This document shows positions 53,003 through 62,302 of a DNA stretch of 64,000 nucleotides, one piece after another. The number at the start of each line of letters is the position of its first letter. The first letter of the stretch is position 1. Made by a program: the position numbers and the translations under genes. The DNA comes from Taibaiella sp. (GTDB lineage: Bacteria > Bacteroidota > Bacteroidia > Chitinophagales > Chitinophagaceae), in contig JAEUVV010000006.1 in NCBI GenBank assembly GCA_016786705.1, forward strand, positions 372,001 through 436,000, given 5' to 3'. The notes beneath the pieces were generated by a model that was not told where the DNA came from, did not search any database, and saw only the letters and a program-made list of their open reading frames with translations.

Positions 53003-54079
53003 CTATTTAACGGCAACAGCTGTCGTATCTTGTTTTACAGCTGATGAATCTGCAGGTGCAGCGTCGTTAGCCGGTGCATCCGCTTTCGGCGCTTCAGCTA
53101 CGCCGTTATGCATGCTATAGTATGTTTTTTGCTCTGATAACCATTTATCAAACTCAGCTTTTGTTTCTACGATCACAGTACCTTTCATAGAGTAGTGACC
53201 TTTACCACACATTTCAGAACAAGGGATCTCGTATACAAATTCAGGATTCTTTGTAATCTCTCTCATTTTAGCGGTAGAGATTCTTGGGGTCATCCATAAA
53301 GTTGTGGTGATACCGGGTACGGCATCCATTTTCATACGGAAGTGAGGTAAAGATAAGTTGTGCAATACGTCACGGGAGTTGATAACGAACTGTACGTGTT
53401 TTTCATTGATGATGTGGATTTCACCGTTTTCAATGATAATATCATCATGGGAAGCCTTGTCGTTCCAGTCCAGACCCAATACGTTATTTGCGTCATTGAT
53501 CAGTCGGAAGTTAGTTTTACCAAATATACCGTCTTTACCCGGGTAGCGGATGATGAAGTTAAACTGCTTACCCACAACCTGAACTTTCAATGCATCATCT
53601 GGCGCTTTGGAAGTCATGTTATTCCAGTTTTTCAAACCGATAGCTACCAGGATCATTAAGGTTAAAGCAGGGATAGTAGTCCAGATAAGCTCTAACTTAT
53701 TGTTGTGGGAATAGAATAACGGTTTTCTGCCTTCTCTAGCCTGGTATTTAAATGCGAACCAGAACAGGAAAAGCTGGGTACCAAAAAAGGCGATACCAGT
53801 GATGATGATGGTCCACATTAACATGCTCTCGTATTCAAGACCCTGAACAGAGGCAGATTCCGGCAGGTAAAGTGGTGCTAAGTGCACATGACACTCATAA
53901 ATACCCCACATCCCCAAAAAGAAGATTATTAATAGCACCCAAGCCAAAGCTTTATTTGTCTTTTTGGATACAGTTTCCTCTTCGCCACGAATTAAGTTTA
54001 CATACTCACTAGCTCGTGCAATCTGGTAAATAACGATAAAGACCAGAATAACTAAGGCGGTTAATATTAATCCCGACAT
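53003..54079 (-). CDS. ctaC: cytochrome c oxidase subunit II
   Basis: 358 residues. Two or three transmembrane segments (ILTALVILVFIVIYQIARA; WVLLIIFFLGMWGIYE; MLMWTIIITGIAFFGTQLF), then the periplasmic CuA cupredoxin domain. The CuA motif is C-S-E-M-C-G-K-G-H-Y-S-M with the upstream VLHNLSLPHFRMKMD. It takes electrons from ACIII or its cytochrome domains and passes them to subunit I. A proline/alanine/aspartate-rich tail (APKADAPANDAAPAD) ends the protein. The gene lies 77 bases after actF, supporting a joint ACIII-oxidase complex. Confidence 0.96.
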   Translation of the reverse strand: MSGLILTALVILVFIVIYQIARASEYVNLIRGEEETVSKKTNKALAWVLLIIFFLGMWGIYECHVHLAPLYLPESASVQGLEYESMLMWTIIITGIAFFGTQLFLFWFAFKYQAREGRKPLFYSHNNKLELIWTTIPALTLMILVAIGLKNWNNMTSKAPDDALKVQVVGKQFNFIIRYPGKDGIFGKTNFRLINDANNVLGLDWNDKASHDDIIIENGEIHIINEKHVQFVINSRDVLHNLSLPHFRMKMDAVPGITTTLWMTPRISTAKMREITKNPEFVYEIPCSEMCGKGHYSMKGTVIVETKAEFDKWLSEQKTYYSMHNGVAEAPKADAPANDAAPADSSAVKQDTTAVAVK

Positions 54080-54156
54080 TGTTTATTTTTAATTATTAAT
54101 ATTGAATGATATTGGTGTAAACACCGTAATTTTTCGCTAAACTCTTATTTATTCTA

Positions 54157-55365
54157 TTAACTTAAGTGTACAACAGCTTCTTTCAATAAGATATGGTTGT
54201 GCGGTATTAAGTCTTCTTTTGCCAATGTTCTGGATACTGTAAGGATCATTAAGCCTGCAAATCCTGCAAATATACCCATTTCATACCAGCTGATGTGCCA
54301 GTTGTTACCGGTAGGACCAGGGTAGGTTAACAAGTATAAGTTTAACCATTGTCCGAAGATAATAATCAGGGCCATGAAAACAACAGTGAAATAGTTACGT
54401 TTGCTTGGACGGGACATTAAGATCAGGATAGGACCAACAAAGTTTACAACCAGGTTCAGGTAGAACGGGAAGCTGTAAGCTCCGTTTTGACGGGTATTGT
54501 AATAAACAGTTTCTTCAGGAATATTCGCGTACCAGATCAACATGTATTGTGCAAACCAGGTATAAGTCCAGAAGATAGAGAAAGCGAACATGAATTTACC
54601 TAAATCGTGAGTGTGCTCCTTGTTCATCAGGATCAGGTTACCCTGGTTTTTAAGATAGATGGTCCATAAAAGGATCATAGCCATACCCGAAACGAAAGCG
54701 CCTGCAAATACGTGCCAGCTGAACAGGGTAGAATACCAGTGCGCATCAATACTCATGATCCACAACCAGGGAGTAGTACTCATCATGGTTAAGCCGTAAA
54801 CTACCATGAAAGCACCTGCGATAGTGATGGTTTTCCAGTAGAGTTTAGTAGAGTTTTTAGGGGCGCTTTGCTGTGCCAGGGACATAGACCTGAACTTGCG
54901 GCCAAAGAAACTCCAAAGGCCTACTGCAGCGATAGAGAAACCTACAAACATCCCTTTGTTCAGGAAAGTAGATTTACCTTCGATCACCTTATCGCCATCA
55001 GGGTGTACCCAGTGGTAGATAGGGTTGTGATCTCCAAGTCCGAATACGATACTGAAAAGGATGATCAATACGATTAAACCGAATACCCATACATTGGCAC
55101 CGATTGCTTCCGGAACTCTTTTATAAGCCACGATCCAGCCACCCTGAGCCAATGCAGCTGCAGCCTGGATAAATACCGAAGTTATGGCCATAAACAGGAA
55201 GAATATACTATTCTGAGCCAGACCTAACCAAAAACGGGTCAGTCCTGCTTCCTCATGTTTACCCAGGAAGCAAATTGCTCCAGCAATAATAGTAATGATC
55301 CCTATTGCTAATAATGCCAAACCAGTCTTCTTTAAACCCGAAGGGACTTCAAAACGATCGGTCAT
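54157..55365 (-). CDS. actF: alternative complex III subunit ActF
   Basis: 402 residues. Ten or so transmembrane helices of the NrfD-like membrane subunit family (ALLAIGIITIIAGAICFLG; IFFLFMAITSVFIQAAAAL; VFGLIVLIILFSIVFGLG). It is one of the two quinol-facing membrane subunits of ACIII, paralogous to ActC, and shares no cofactor-binding residues with b-type cytochromes. Position in the operon, between actE and oxidase subunit II, confirms the assignment. Confidence 0.93.
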   Translation of the reverse strand: MTDRFEVPSGLKKTGLALLAIGIITIIAGAICFLGKHEEAGLTRFWLGLAQNSIFFLFMAITSVFIQAAAALAQGGWIVAYKRVPEAIGANVWVFGLIVLIILFSIVFGLGDHNPIYHWVHPDGDKVIEGKSTFLNKGMFVGFSIAAVGLWSFFGRKFRSMSLAQQSAPKNSTKLYWKTITIAGAFMVVYGLTMMSTTPWLWIMSIDAHWYSTLFSWHVFAGAFVSGMAMILLWTIYLKNQGNLILMNKEHTHDLGKFMFAFSIFWTYTWFAQYMLIWYANIPEETVYYNTRQNGAYSFPFYLNLVVNFVGPILILMSRPSKRNYFTVVFMALIIIFGQWLNLYLLTYPGPTGNNWHISWYEMGIFAGFAGLMILTVSRTLAKEDLIPHNHILLKEAVVHLS

Positions 55366-55415
55366 AATGTGTTTATTTTTTATTATATCTTAAATAATTA
55401 GTTATTTGAATCGAC

Positions 55416-56087
55416 TTATTTATGGGCTACAGCTGTATCTTTTGCCGGAGCTGCTGCACTACTGTCTGCAGCTGCCGGGGCAGTGTTTTTACCATCTGCA
55501 GACAAAGTAAATGGCGCACCACCGTTTTCAGACTGGAACTTCTTGATATAAGCCAAAACCTGCCAGCGTTGTTTTGTATTTAACTGGCTGGCATAAGAGC
55601 CCATCATATTTTTACCGTATACAACCGCGTAGTACATTTTACCAATGGTCATATTGATATAGTTAGGTCCTTTGAAGTTTGCCGGTGCAGCAGCAAATGG
55701 CCCGTTACCATCATTGTATAATGGTCCGTTACCATCCAGTTTTTGCCCGTGACAAACACCACAGTAAATATCGTATAAGCGTTTACCTTCTGCTATTTCT
55801 CCTTCAGTGAATTTGTAAGGGGATTGCATAGTATACCAGGCAGCAGTATCCGTTTCGTTTAAGTGATACGGTAAATCATGTCCTCTTGCAATAGTACCGT
55901 CTACAGGTTTTTGAGATGTCAAAGAGTCTGCAAAAATCGGATTGGCAGTGTAAGCATCGTAGGCACGGGAGTAAGTCATGTCCGGGGCATATATTTTACC
56001 CGGATTACGACGTACGCCCCCACTGTTACAAGCAGACAGTGCTAATGCTCCTCCTATTAAAATGGTTACAAAAAAACGTTTATTCAT
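55416..56087 (-). CDS. actE: alternative complex III subunit ActE, mono-haem cytochrome c lipoprotein
   Basis: 223 residues from the ATG at 56087. A longer frame reaching 56204 would overlap actD and lacks a signal. The lipoprotein signal ends with lipobox LSAC. One haem c motif, C-G-V-C-H (IYCGVCHGQKLDGNG), has a distal Met candidate in GKMYYAVVYGKNMMGSYASQL. Alanine-rich tail. Within ACIII it carries electrons out to the oxidase. Fifth of six act genes, preceded by actD (37 bases) and followed by actF (50 bases). Confidence 0.94.
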   Translation of the reverse strand: MNKRFFVTILIGGALALSACNSGGVRRNPGKIYAPDMTYSRAYDAYTANPIFADSLTSQKPVDGTIARGHDLPYHLNETDTAAWYTMQSPYKFTEGEIAEGKRLYDIYCGVCHGQKLDGNGPLYNDGNGPFAAAPANFKGPNYINMTIGKMYYAVVYGKNMMGSYASQLNTKQRWQVLAYIKKFQSENGGAPFTLSADGKNTAPAAADSSAAAPAKDTAVAHK

Positions 56088-56124
56088 AAATTTTGTATAT
56101 AAATGACTTTTTGCAAAGTCAATA

Positions 56125-56706
56125 TTATGATGCGAATTGTTTAGAATAGTTTTCCTCCTGATCAAATCTTCCATACCACCAGCCTTCTTCAGCAATCTGT
56201 ACATCCGTTTCTACTGGTTTGGTTTCATTTAAAAAGTTCATCAATTCTGCTTCGTCCGTACCTTCTGTTACTTCTATCACTACTACAAACAGGTCATCTG
56301 ACTGGCGCGGGTGGAAGACGTGCTTCTTAACGCCCGGCATGATCTGGTTTAAATAGCAATAAGTCAATACCATACCCACAGCAGCGAACATTACTGTTAA
56401 CTCGAATGTGATCGGGATCATGGCAGGTAAAGAGAAAAATGGTTTACCACCGTAGTTAATCGGCCAATCTGAAGTAAAGATCCAGGACATAAAGCCTAAG
56501 GCAGTGCTTGTACCTGTAATACCAAAGATAAAGCCGGCAATGTGTAAATCTGTTTCTTTCAATCCCATTGCGGTGTCTAAACCGTGTACAGGAAAGGGAG
56601 TATATACATCGTGCAATTTGTAACCGCTATGACGTACTTTATGTACGGCATCAAATAATGGTGCCTCATCGTCGTAACAAGCTATTGCAAATTTTTTAAC
56701 TGCCAT
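56125..56706 (-). CDS. actD: alternative complex III subunit ActD (DUF3341)
   Basis: 193 residues. The soluble N-terminus (KKFAIACYDDEAPLFDAVHKVR) has the DUF3341 pattern, followed by two transmembrane helices (GFIFGITGTSTALGFMSWIF; ITFELTVMFAAVGMVLTYCYL). The C-terminal cytosolic part, HPRQSDDLFVVVIEV, is conserved in ActD. It is a structural subunit of ACIII. 115 bases separate it from actC, a gap filled by AT-rich repeats of an AATTTTGAATT word. Confidence 0.93.
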   Translation of the reverse strand: MAVKKFAIACYDDEAPLFDAVHKVRHSGYKLHDVYTPFPVHGLDTAMGLKETDLHIAGFIFGITGTSTALGFMSWIFTSDWPINYGGKPFFSLPAMIPITFELTVMFAAVGMVLTYCYLNQIMPGVKKHVFHPRQSDDLFVVVIEVTEGTDEAELMNFLNETKPVETDVQIAEEGWWYGRFDQEENYSKQFAS

Positions 56707-56821
56707 TCTATTTCAATTTTGAATTTTGAATTCTAAATTTTCAATTATTTTTTATTAATCATTTACCTCTCATCACAAAATCATCTTCACTCTGCTCACA
56801 TTTCACTGCTCACCTATAAAA

Positions 56822-58255
56822 TTAGTGAGCGTGGTTAGCGATTTCGATAAATTCTTCTAATGATTTTTCTTCTAACGCTAAGTTATCTTTATGTGCTTTA
56901 TCACCGGTAGTTTTCAGTACAAACTTGATCTCAGCGATCGCGATTACAGGGAAGTACTTAGAGAACAGGAAGAAACAGGTAAAGAACAAGCCGAATGTTC
57001 CTAAATAGAATCCTAACTCAGGCCATGTTGGTGAATAGTAAGTCCAGTTGGAAGGAATATAATCACGGTACAAAGTAGTAGCGATGATTACGAAACGTTC
57101 AAACCACATACCAATATTCACTACGATAGACAGGATGAAAGAGAATACTATGTTTCTACGTAATTTTTTGAACCAGAAGAACTGTGGTGATACCACGTTA
57201 CAGGTCATCATTGCCCAGTAAGACCACCAGTATGGACCCATTACACGCCATTTGAACGCTTCTTGCTCGTAAATAACCTGTGAGTACCATGCCATGAATA
57301 ACTCGGTCAGGTAAGCGATACCTACGATAGAACCGGTTAATACGATTACCTTGTTCATCGCCTCAATATGGCCCATGGTAATATATTCTTCAAGACGATA
57401 TAGCTTTCTTACCAAGATCAAAAGGGTATTTACCATCGCAAATCCGGAGAAGATCGCACCCGCAACGAAGTAAGGCGGGAAGATGGTAGCATGCCATCCC
57501 GGAATTACAGAGGTAGCAAAGTCAAAAGATACAATCGTGTGTACAGAAAGTACGAGTGGCGTAGATAAACCTGCTAATACCAGGGATAAAGACTCGAAAC
57601 GTTGCCAGTTTTTAGCAGTACCGGTCCATCCGAAAGAAGCCAGCCCGTATAAACGCTTACGTAATTTAGTTTTAGCTCTGTCACGGATCGTTGCGAAGTC
57701 AGGGATCAAACCGGAATACCAGAACAATAAGGATACGGTAAAGTAGGTAGAGATCGCGAATACGTCCCAAAGAAGGGCAGAGTTGAAGTTAGGCCATAGT
57801 GGACCACGGGTATTTGGCAACGGTAGTACATACATGGCGTCCCATACACGGCCCATGTGGAAGATCGGGAACTGGCCCGCGCACATTACGGCAAAGATGG
57901 TCATCGCTTCTGCAGCACGGTTTACACCCGTACGCCAGTGTTGGCGGAATAGTAAGAGGATCGCAGAGATAAGCGTACCGGCGTGACCGATACCTACCCA
58001 CCATACGAAGTTGGTAATATCCCAGCCCCAGCCCATGGTGTGGTTAATACCCCAGGTACCAAGACCCCAATATACCTCCCAGAATACAGAGAAAGCACCG
58101 AAACCTAAAAAAGCCAATGCTACGAAGAAGCCAAAATACCAGAGTTTGGTCGGCTTTTGCTCGATAGGACGACAGATGTCCGCTGTTACGTCACTGTAGC
58201 TCTTCTCGCCATCTACTAATGGCTCTCTAATGAACGATTCGTATTTTAAATGCAT
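56822..58255 (-). CDS. actC: alternative complex III subunit ActC (NrfD-like)
   Basis: 477 residues, ten transmembrane helices of the polysulfide-reductase/NrfD family (FFVALAFLGFGAFSVFWEVY; VWWVGIGHAGTLISAILLL; WDVFAISTYFTVSLLFWYSG; SIVVNIGMWFERFVIIATTL). It is the main quinol-oxidising membrane subunit of ACIII, working with ActB. The N-terminal region before the first helix (YESFIREPLVDGEKSY) is typical of ActC. It starts 12 bases after the FkbM-family gene, so the two are likely translationally linked. Confidence 0.94.
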   Translation of the reverse strand: MHLKYESFIREPLVDGEKSYSDVTADICRPIEQKPTKLWYFGFFVALAFLGFGAFSVFWEVYWGLGTWGINHTMGWGWDITNFVWWVGIGHAGTLISAILLLFRQHWRTGVNRAAEAMTIFAVMCAGQFPIFHMGRVWDAMYVLPLPNTRGPLWPNFNSALLWDVFAISTYFTVSLLFWYSGLIPDFATIRDRAKTKLRKRLYGLASFGWTGTAKNWQRFESLSLVLAGLSTPLVLSVHTIVSFDFATSVIPGWHATIFPPYFVAGAIFSGFAMVNTLLILVRKLYRLEEYITMGHIEAMNKVIVLTGSIVGIAYLTELFMAWYSQVIYEQEAFKWRVMGPYWWSYWAMMTCNVVSPQFFWFKKLRRNIVFSFILSIVVNIGMWFERFVIIATTLYRDYIPSNWTYYSPTWPELGFYLGTFGLFFTCFFLFSKYFPVIAIAEIKFVLKTTGDKAHKDNLALEEKSLEEFIEIANHAH

Positions 58256-58267
58256 AATGTGAAATAC

Positions 58268-58990
58268 CTATTCTGCTATGAAATAATAATGTTTGTTTGT
58301 TCTGTAATTTTCGTCAAATGCCTCAGGCGTTAAATGCGGGTTCTTTTTCAGCCAGTCGCCTAATGTGAATATTTTGTATTGGTGTTTAGCCAGTACTTCA
58401 TACAACATCTTAGCGTCTACACCATAGTGATTGGAAGCGCCTAAACCAAATTCGAAAATCAGGATAGGTTTGTACTTGCTTAAAACACTATCGGCCCCTA
58501 AAAGAACATCATACTCAGCCCCTTCAACATCTATCTTGATCAAATCAATCTTCCTGTCTCCAGGTAAAATATCATCTAATCGTTTTACTGCTACTTTTAT
58601 CTCTTTTACTTCCTCTTCTCTCGGATAATCCCGCTTTTTCAAACCGCTGTAAGAAGGATTGGATACTACCAGGTTAAAGGTACTCTCCTCGTTCTTTGAA
58701 CCGGCCGCGAAATTATACAAATGTATATTACTATACGACTTAAATTTTGCTTTTAGTAATTCAATCTTCTCCGGTATCGGTTCTATACCACTATGTTCGC
58801 CTTTTGGAATGTATTTCAGGAATAATTCTAAGATTTCCCCGTCTAACACGCCTATGTCCACACAATTTTTAATCCTTCCTTCCTGAGCTAACTGTTTTAC
58901 TATTTTTTCTGTATTGATATCAATAGCCAAATTTTCTGTCAAAGGAATCTGTAACGTCTTCAATACCTTCTTTAGGATATTTCGAATCAT
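58268..58990 (-). CDS. FkbM family methyltransferase inside the act operon
   Basis: 240 residues, a usual length for the FkbM SAM-dependent methyltransferase domain. Motifs are CVDIGVLDGE (the SAM-binding G-x-G region in variant form), RLDDILPG and the FkbM hallmark LIKIDVEGAEYDVLLGA. No signal peptide. FkbM-type enzymes usually O-methylate sugars or small metabolites; the target is unknown. The gene sits between actB (73-base gap) and actC (12-base gap), a place where I know of no such gene in standard act operons. Its composition does not stand out. A role in the respiratory complex is possible but unproven. Confidence 0.85.
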   Translation of the reverse strand: MIRNILKKVLKTLQIPLTENLAIDINTEKIVKQLAQEGRIKNCVDIGVLDGEILELFLKYIPKGEHSGIEPIPEKIELLKAKFKSYSNIHLYNFAAGSKNEESTFNLVVSNPSYSGLKKRDYPREEEVKEIKVAVKRLDDILPGDRKIDLIKIDVEGAEYDVLLGADSVLSKYKPILIFEFGLGASNHYGVDAKMLYEVLAKHQYKIFTLGDWLKKNPHLTPEAFDENYRTNKHYYFIAE

Positions 58991-59063
58991 TTATTCTGTT
59001 TTGACTTTGACTTTTGATTAATACAATTTTATCTTGTTCTACTTACTTATTATAGCAGGGCTA

Positions 59064-62000
59064 TTATAAGTGTTGGTTGTAAATTTCATCTTTATCAGAA
59101 CCGGTCATTAATACCTCGGTATTACGGATCTTAGACAGGTAGCTTACATTTGGCAGCACGTGGATCTGCTCTAACATATAGAACAGGCGCTCTTTATTGT
59201 TTACATATCTGTCCTGGTAAATTGCACTTTCCGGATCGTTCAGGTTACCGAATGTGATACAGCCACCACCACATGCTGATTGACAAGCGGTTGTTACATG
59301 GTGATCTTTCAACGGAGTACCTTCTTTTTTAGCTTTCAGTTTACCATCCTGTAAACGTTGTACACAGAAAGAACATTTTTCCATCACACCACGGGAACGT
59401 ACGGTAACATCCGGGTTCAATACCATCCTGGTAAGGTCATCATTGATATCATCACGACGGCCATCAGAGTATAAGTTGTCTTCGAAGCAGTCAGCGTCAT
59501 TCCAGTCTAACCAGTTGAAGCGACGTACTTTGTAAGGACAGTTATTCGCACAATATTTAGTACCGATACAACGGTTATAAGCCATTTGGTTGATACCTTC
59601 AGAGCTGTGGTTGGTTGCAGATACCGGACAAACGTTTTCACAAGGAGCGTTATCACAGTGCATACACAACATCGGCTGGAATACCGTCTGGATCGTATCC
59701 GGATCATTAGGATCGCCGGCAAAATAACGGTCGATCTTCAACCAGGACATTTCCTGAACTTTGATCACGCGTTCTTTACCTACTACAGATACGTTATTTT
59801 CAGCATGACAGGCAATCACACAGGCGCCACAACCGGTACAAGAGTTAAGGTCGATGGACATAGCCCAGTGCAAACCTGGTTTTTCGTGAACAGGGTAGTG
59901 CGTACCGAATTTCTCGAACGCTTTTTCAAAACCTCTTGCATCAAAGTCTTTACCTTTTCCGAATGGATCACCATGGTGGTCTTTCGGATCATGCGCAGGA
60001 TCATTTACATAGTGAGCTAATGCCGCTTTACGCTCATCAATCAGCTCATATGGATTTTTTACAAACTCATCTTTAGAGTATTCGTAAAAGATAGGCCTGT
60101 TTTCAGCACTGTTGTGCGTTTGCGTTACCGCTACAGGGTAGAATGTTGCTGTTTTTTCAATTTTAGCATCTGCGTAATTGCTGAAAGTCTGGCCGTTGAA
60201 GCTTAATAAAGGATAAGCATTTTTACCGAGGTCAGCAGCAGCCATACCTACGCTTTTGTCACGACCATAACCGATCGCGATCGCAACTACATTATGGTGC
60301 ATACCCGGAACAACGATAACCGGTAATTCTACAGATTTATTGCCTACGGTAACTTTTAATACACGTTTTTTAGGATCTACCTGGTTTACAGTAGTAATCT
60401 CTGCATCGAATTTCTCTTTTGCAGTTTTTGGCGACATCATTACATAGTTGTCCCAAGCTACTTTAGAGATCGGGTCTGGTAATTCCTGTAACCATGGGTT
60501 ATTAGACCAGGCGCCACCGGTACCTAAAGATGCCGTTTCAAAAACGATAACTTCATATTCTGCAGCAGACTTAACTGCTTTCGCCTTAGCGATGGCATCT
60601 TGTACGTTACCCGCAAAAGAAGCACCAACGATAGAAGGAGTAGCAGGCTCGATAATACCATCTTGTAATGCTTTATCGAAAGTAGCTTGTCCTAATTTAC
60701 CTACCCAGTAAGCGTTGAATTGATCGTGGTACGTTTCCGTAGCGCCGGCCCATTTCAATAAGCTGTCCTGGAATGCTCTTGTTTTGAACAAAGGAGCGAT
60801 AGTAGGCTGGATGAAGCTGATATAGCCGTCTTTAGCTTCAGTATCACCCCAGCTTTCTAACCAGTGGTGGTCAGAAACTACATATTTTACCAATTTTGCT
60901 GTTTCATCAAGACGATCAGCAAAAGAGATGGTTGTTTTTACTTTTTTAAGACCTTCTACAAATTTAGCGCTGTCGAAGTATTCATAAGCAGGGTTTACAC
61001 CGTGCATGATCAAAGCGCCGACTTGTCCTGCATTCATAGCATTTACCAATGCGACCATATCCGCATCGATACCTTTCTTGTTTTTAGCAGGAGTAGAGAA
61101 GTCGATTGTAGTGCCATTAGCACCGATAGCGGCATTAATAGCGTTTACAATGATCTGTGTATTCACATCGTTGCTGCCACATACGACTAAACCGTTACCT
61201 TTCTTAAGGTCAGCGGCAGCTTTTACGATTAATTTATCTAAGTTTTTAGAGCCCGTGTTCGGTTGGGTACCGGAAGCAACTTGCTCGTATAAGGCGGCAG
61301 CTACTTTGCCGTATTCAGAAGGGCGGCAGGTTGCGCGCTCATCCGCGTTAGCGCCGGTCATGCTCAGCATACCTTCGATCTGGTAGTGCTTGTTCATGTT
61401 GCTAACGGTAGCGATATCTTTACTGCTTACTTTTCTTGATTTGGTATATCCTTTGCTGTATTCAACAGGGGAAATCCAGGTACCTAAGAAATCCGCACCG
61501 ATACTTAAAACCGTTCTGGCTTTATCGAATTGGTAGTTAGGCAGCATTCTTTTGCCATAAGACATTTCGTTAGCCAGTAACATACCGGAATAAGAAACCG
61601 GGTCAAAAGTTACATGCTTGGCGCCCGGGTATTTAGCCAGGAACTGGGCAATGACATTATCGGTAGTTGGGCTGATCAAAGTACCGGTTAAGAGGTAAAT
61701 AGCTCCATTTGCAGCAGCTAAAGCAGCGCTTACCTGGCTATCGATCTCTTCAAAAGTATCTACAGGCTTGCCATCAACATGGGGTTGACGCAATCTTGTT
61801 TTGTCATAAAGACTCAAAGTAGCAGCGATCATACGTGCAGAAGTACCACCTTCAGTGATCTTGGATAATGTATTACCCTCGATCATGATAGGACGACCTT
61901 CAACTGTTTTTACAACAGCCGGTACGCATTCTCCGTTGTCTACAAAGGTAGAAGCATAATAGTTAGGTACACCCGGCGTGATATTTTCAGGCTTGATCGC

Positions 62001-62231
62001 GTATGGAATAGCCTTTCTTACCGGCATTTCACAGCTTGCAGCTACAGTTGCAGCCAAAGTACTGAAACCTAAAAATTTAAGGAAGTCACGTCTTGGTGTT
62101 TGTGCATTCAATAAATTGTCGCCTGGCATTTCAACCGGTAACTCTTCATTAAATTCATTAGCTACACTTTGTTGGTATTCCGGTGTGTTGGCTAACTCTT
62201 CTAAACCTTTCCAATATTTCTTTTGACTCAT
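59064..62231 (-). CDS. actB: alternative complex III subunit ActB, iron-sulfur protein
   Basis: 1055 residues. The N-terminus holds a Tat-like variant signal (RRDFLKFLGFSTLAATVAAS, then Cys). A large molybdopterin-oxidoreductase-like domain (~90-750) without obvious cofactor ligation is followed by a ferredoxin-like domain with four cysteine clusters: CTGCGACVIACH, CMHCDNAPCENVCP, CIGTKYCANNCPYK and CSFCVQ ... CQSACGGGC. These suit 3-4 FeS clusters that pass electrons from quinol to the haem subunits. The fused arrangement is typical of Bacteroidota ActB. Confidence 0.94.
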   Translation of the reverse strand: MSQKKYWKGLEELANTPEYQQSVANEFNEELPVEMPGDNLLNAQTPRRDFLKFLGFSTLAATVAASCEMPVRKAIPYAIKPENITPGVPNYYASTFVDNGECVPAVVKTVEGRPIMIEGNTLSKITEGGTSARMIAATLSLYDKTRLRQPHVDGKPVDTFEEIDSQVSAALAAANGAIYLLTGTLISPTTDNVIAQFLAKYPGAKHVTFDPVSYSGMLLANEMSYGKRMLPNYQFDKARTVLSIGADFLGTWISPVEYSKGYTKSRKVSSKDIATVSNMNKHYQIEGMLSMTGANADERATCRPSEYGKVAAALYEQVASGTQPNTGSKNLDKLIVKAAADLKKGNGLVVCGSNDVNTQIIVNAINAAIGANGTTIDFSTPAKNKKGIDADMVALVNAMNAGQVGALIMHGVNPAYEYFDSAKFVEGLKKVKTTISFADRLDETAKLVKYVVSDHHWLESWGDTEAKDGYISFIQPTIAPLFKTRAFQDSLLKWAGATETYHDQFNAYWVGKLGQATFDKALQDGIIEPATPSIVGASFAGNVQDAIAKAKAVKSAAEYEVIVFETASLGTGGAWSNNPWLQELPDPISKVAWDNYVMMSPKTAKEKFDAEITTVNQVDPKKRVLKVTVGNKSVELPVIVVPGMHHNVVAIAIGYGRDKSVGMAAADLGKNAYPLLSFNGQTFSNYADAKIEKTATFYPVAVTQTHNSAENRPIFYEYSKDEFVKNPYELIDERKAALAHYVNDPAHDPKDHHGDPFGKGKDFDARGFEKAFEKFGTHYPVHEKPGLHWAMSIDLNSCTGCGACVIACHAENNVSVVGKERVIKVQEMSWLKIDRYFAGDPNDPDTIQTVFQPMLCMHCDNAPCENVCPVSATNHSSEGINQMAYNRCIGTKYCANNCPYKVRRFNWLDWNDADCFEDNLYSDGRRDDINDDLTRMVLNPDVTVRSRGVMEKCSFCVQRLQDGKLKAKKEGTPLKDHHVTTACQSACGGGCITFGNLNDPESAIYQDRYVNNKERLFYMLEQIHVLPNVSYLSKIRNTEVLMTGSDKDEIYNQHL

Positions 62232-62302
62232 AGTCTTTTTATAATAAAATACCCGATGAACGATGTATGTTAAATAATGTTGTTGTTAATCTTACTTATG
62301 TA

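Noticed and set aside
56088..56204. N-terminal extension of ActE overlapping actD
   Set aside because: The lipoprotein signal begins at the ATG at 56087; the extension reads the actD end in another frame.
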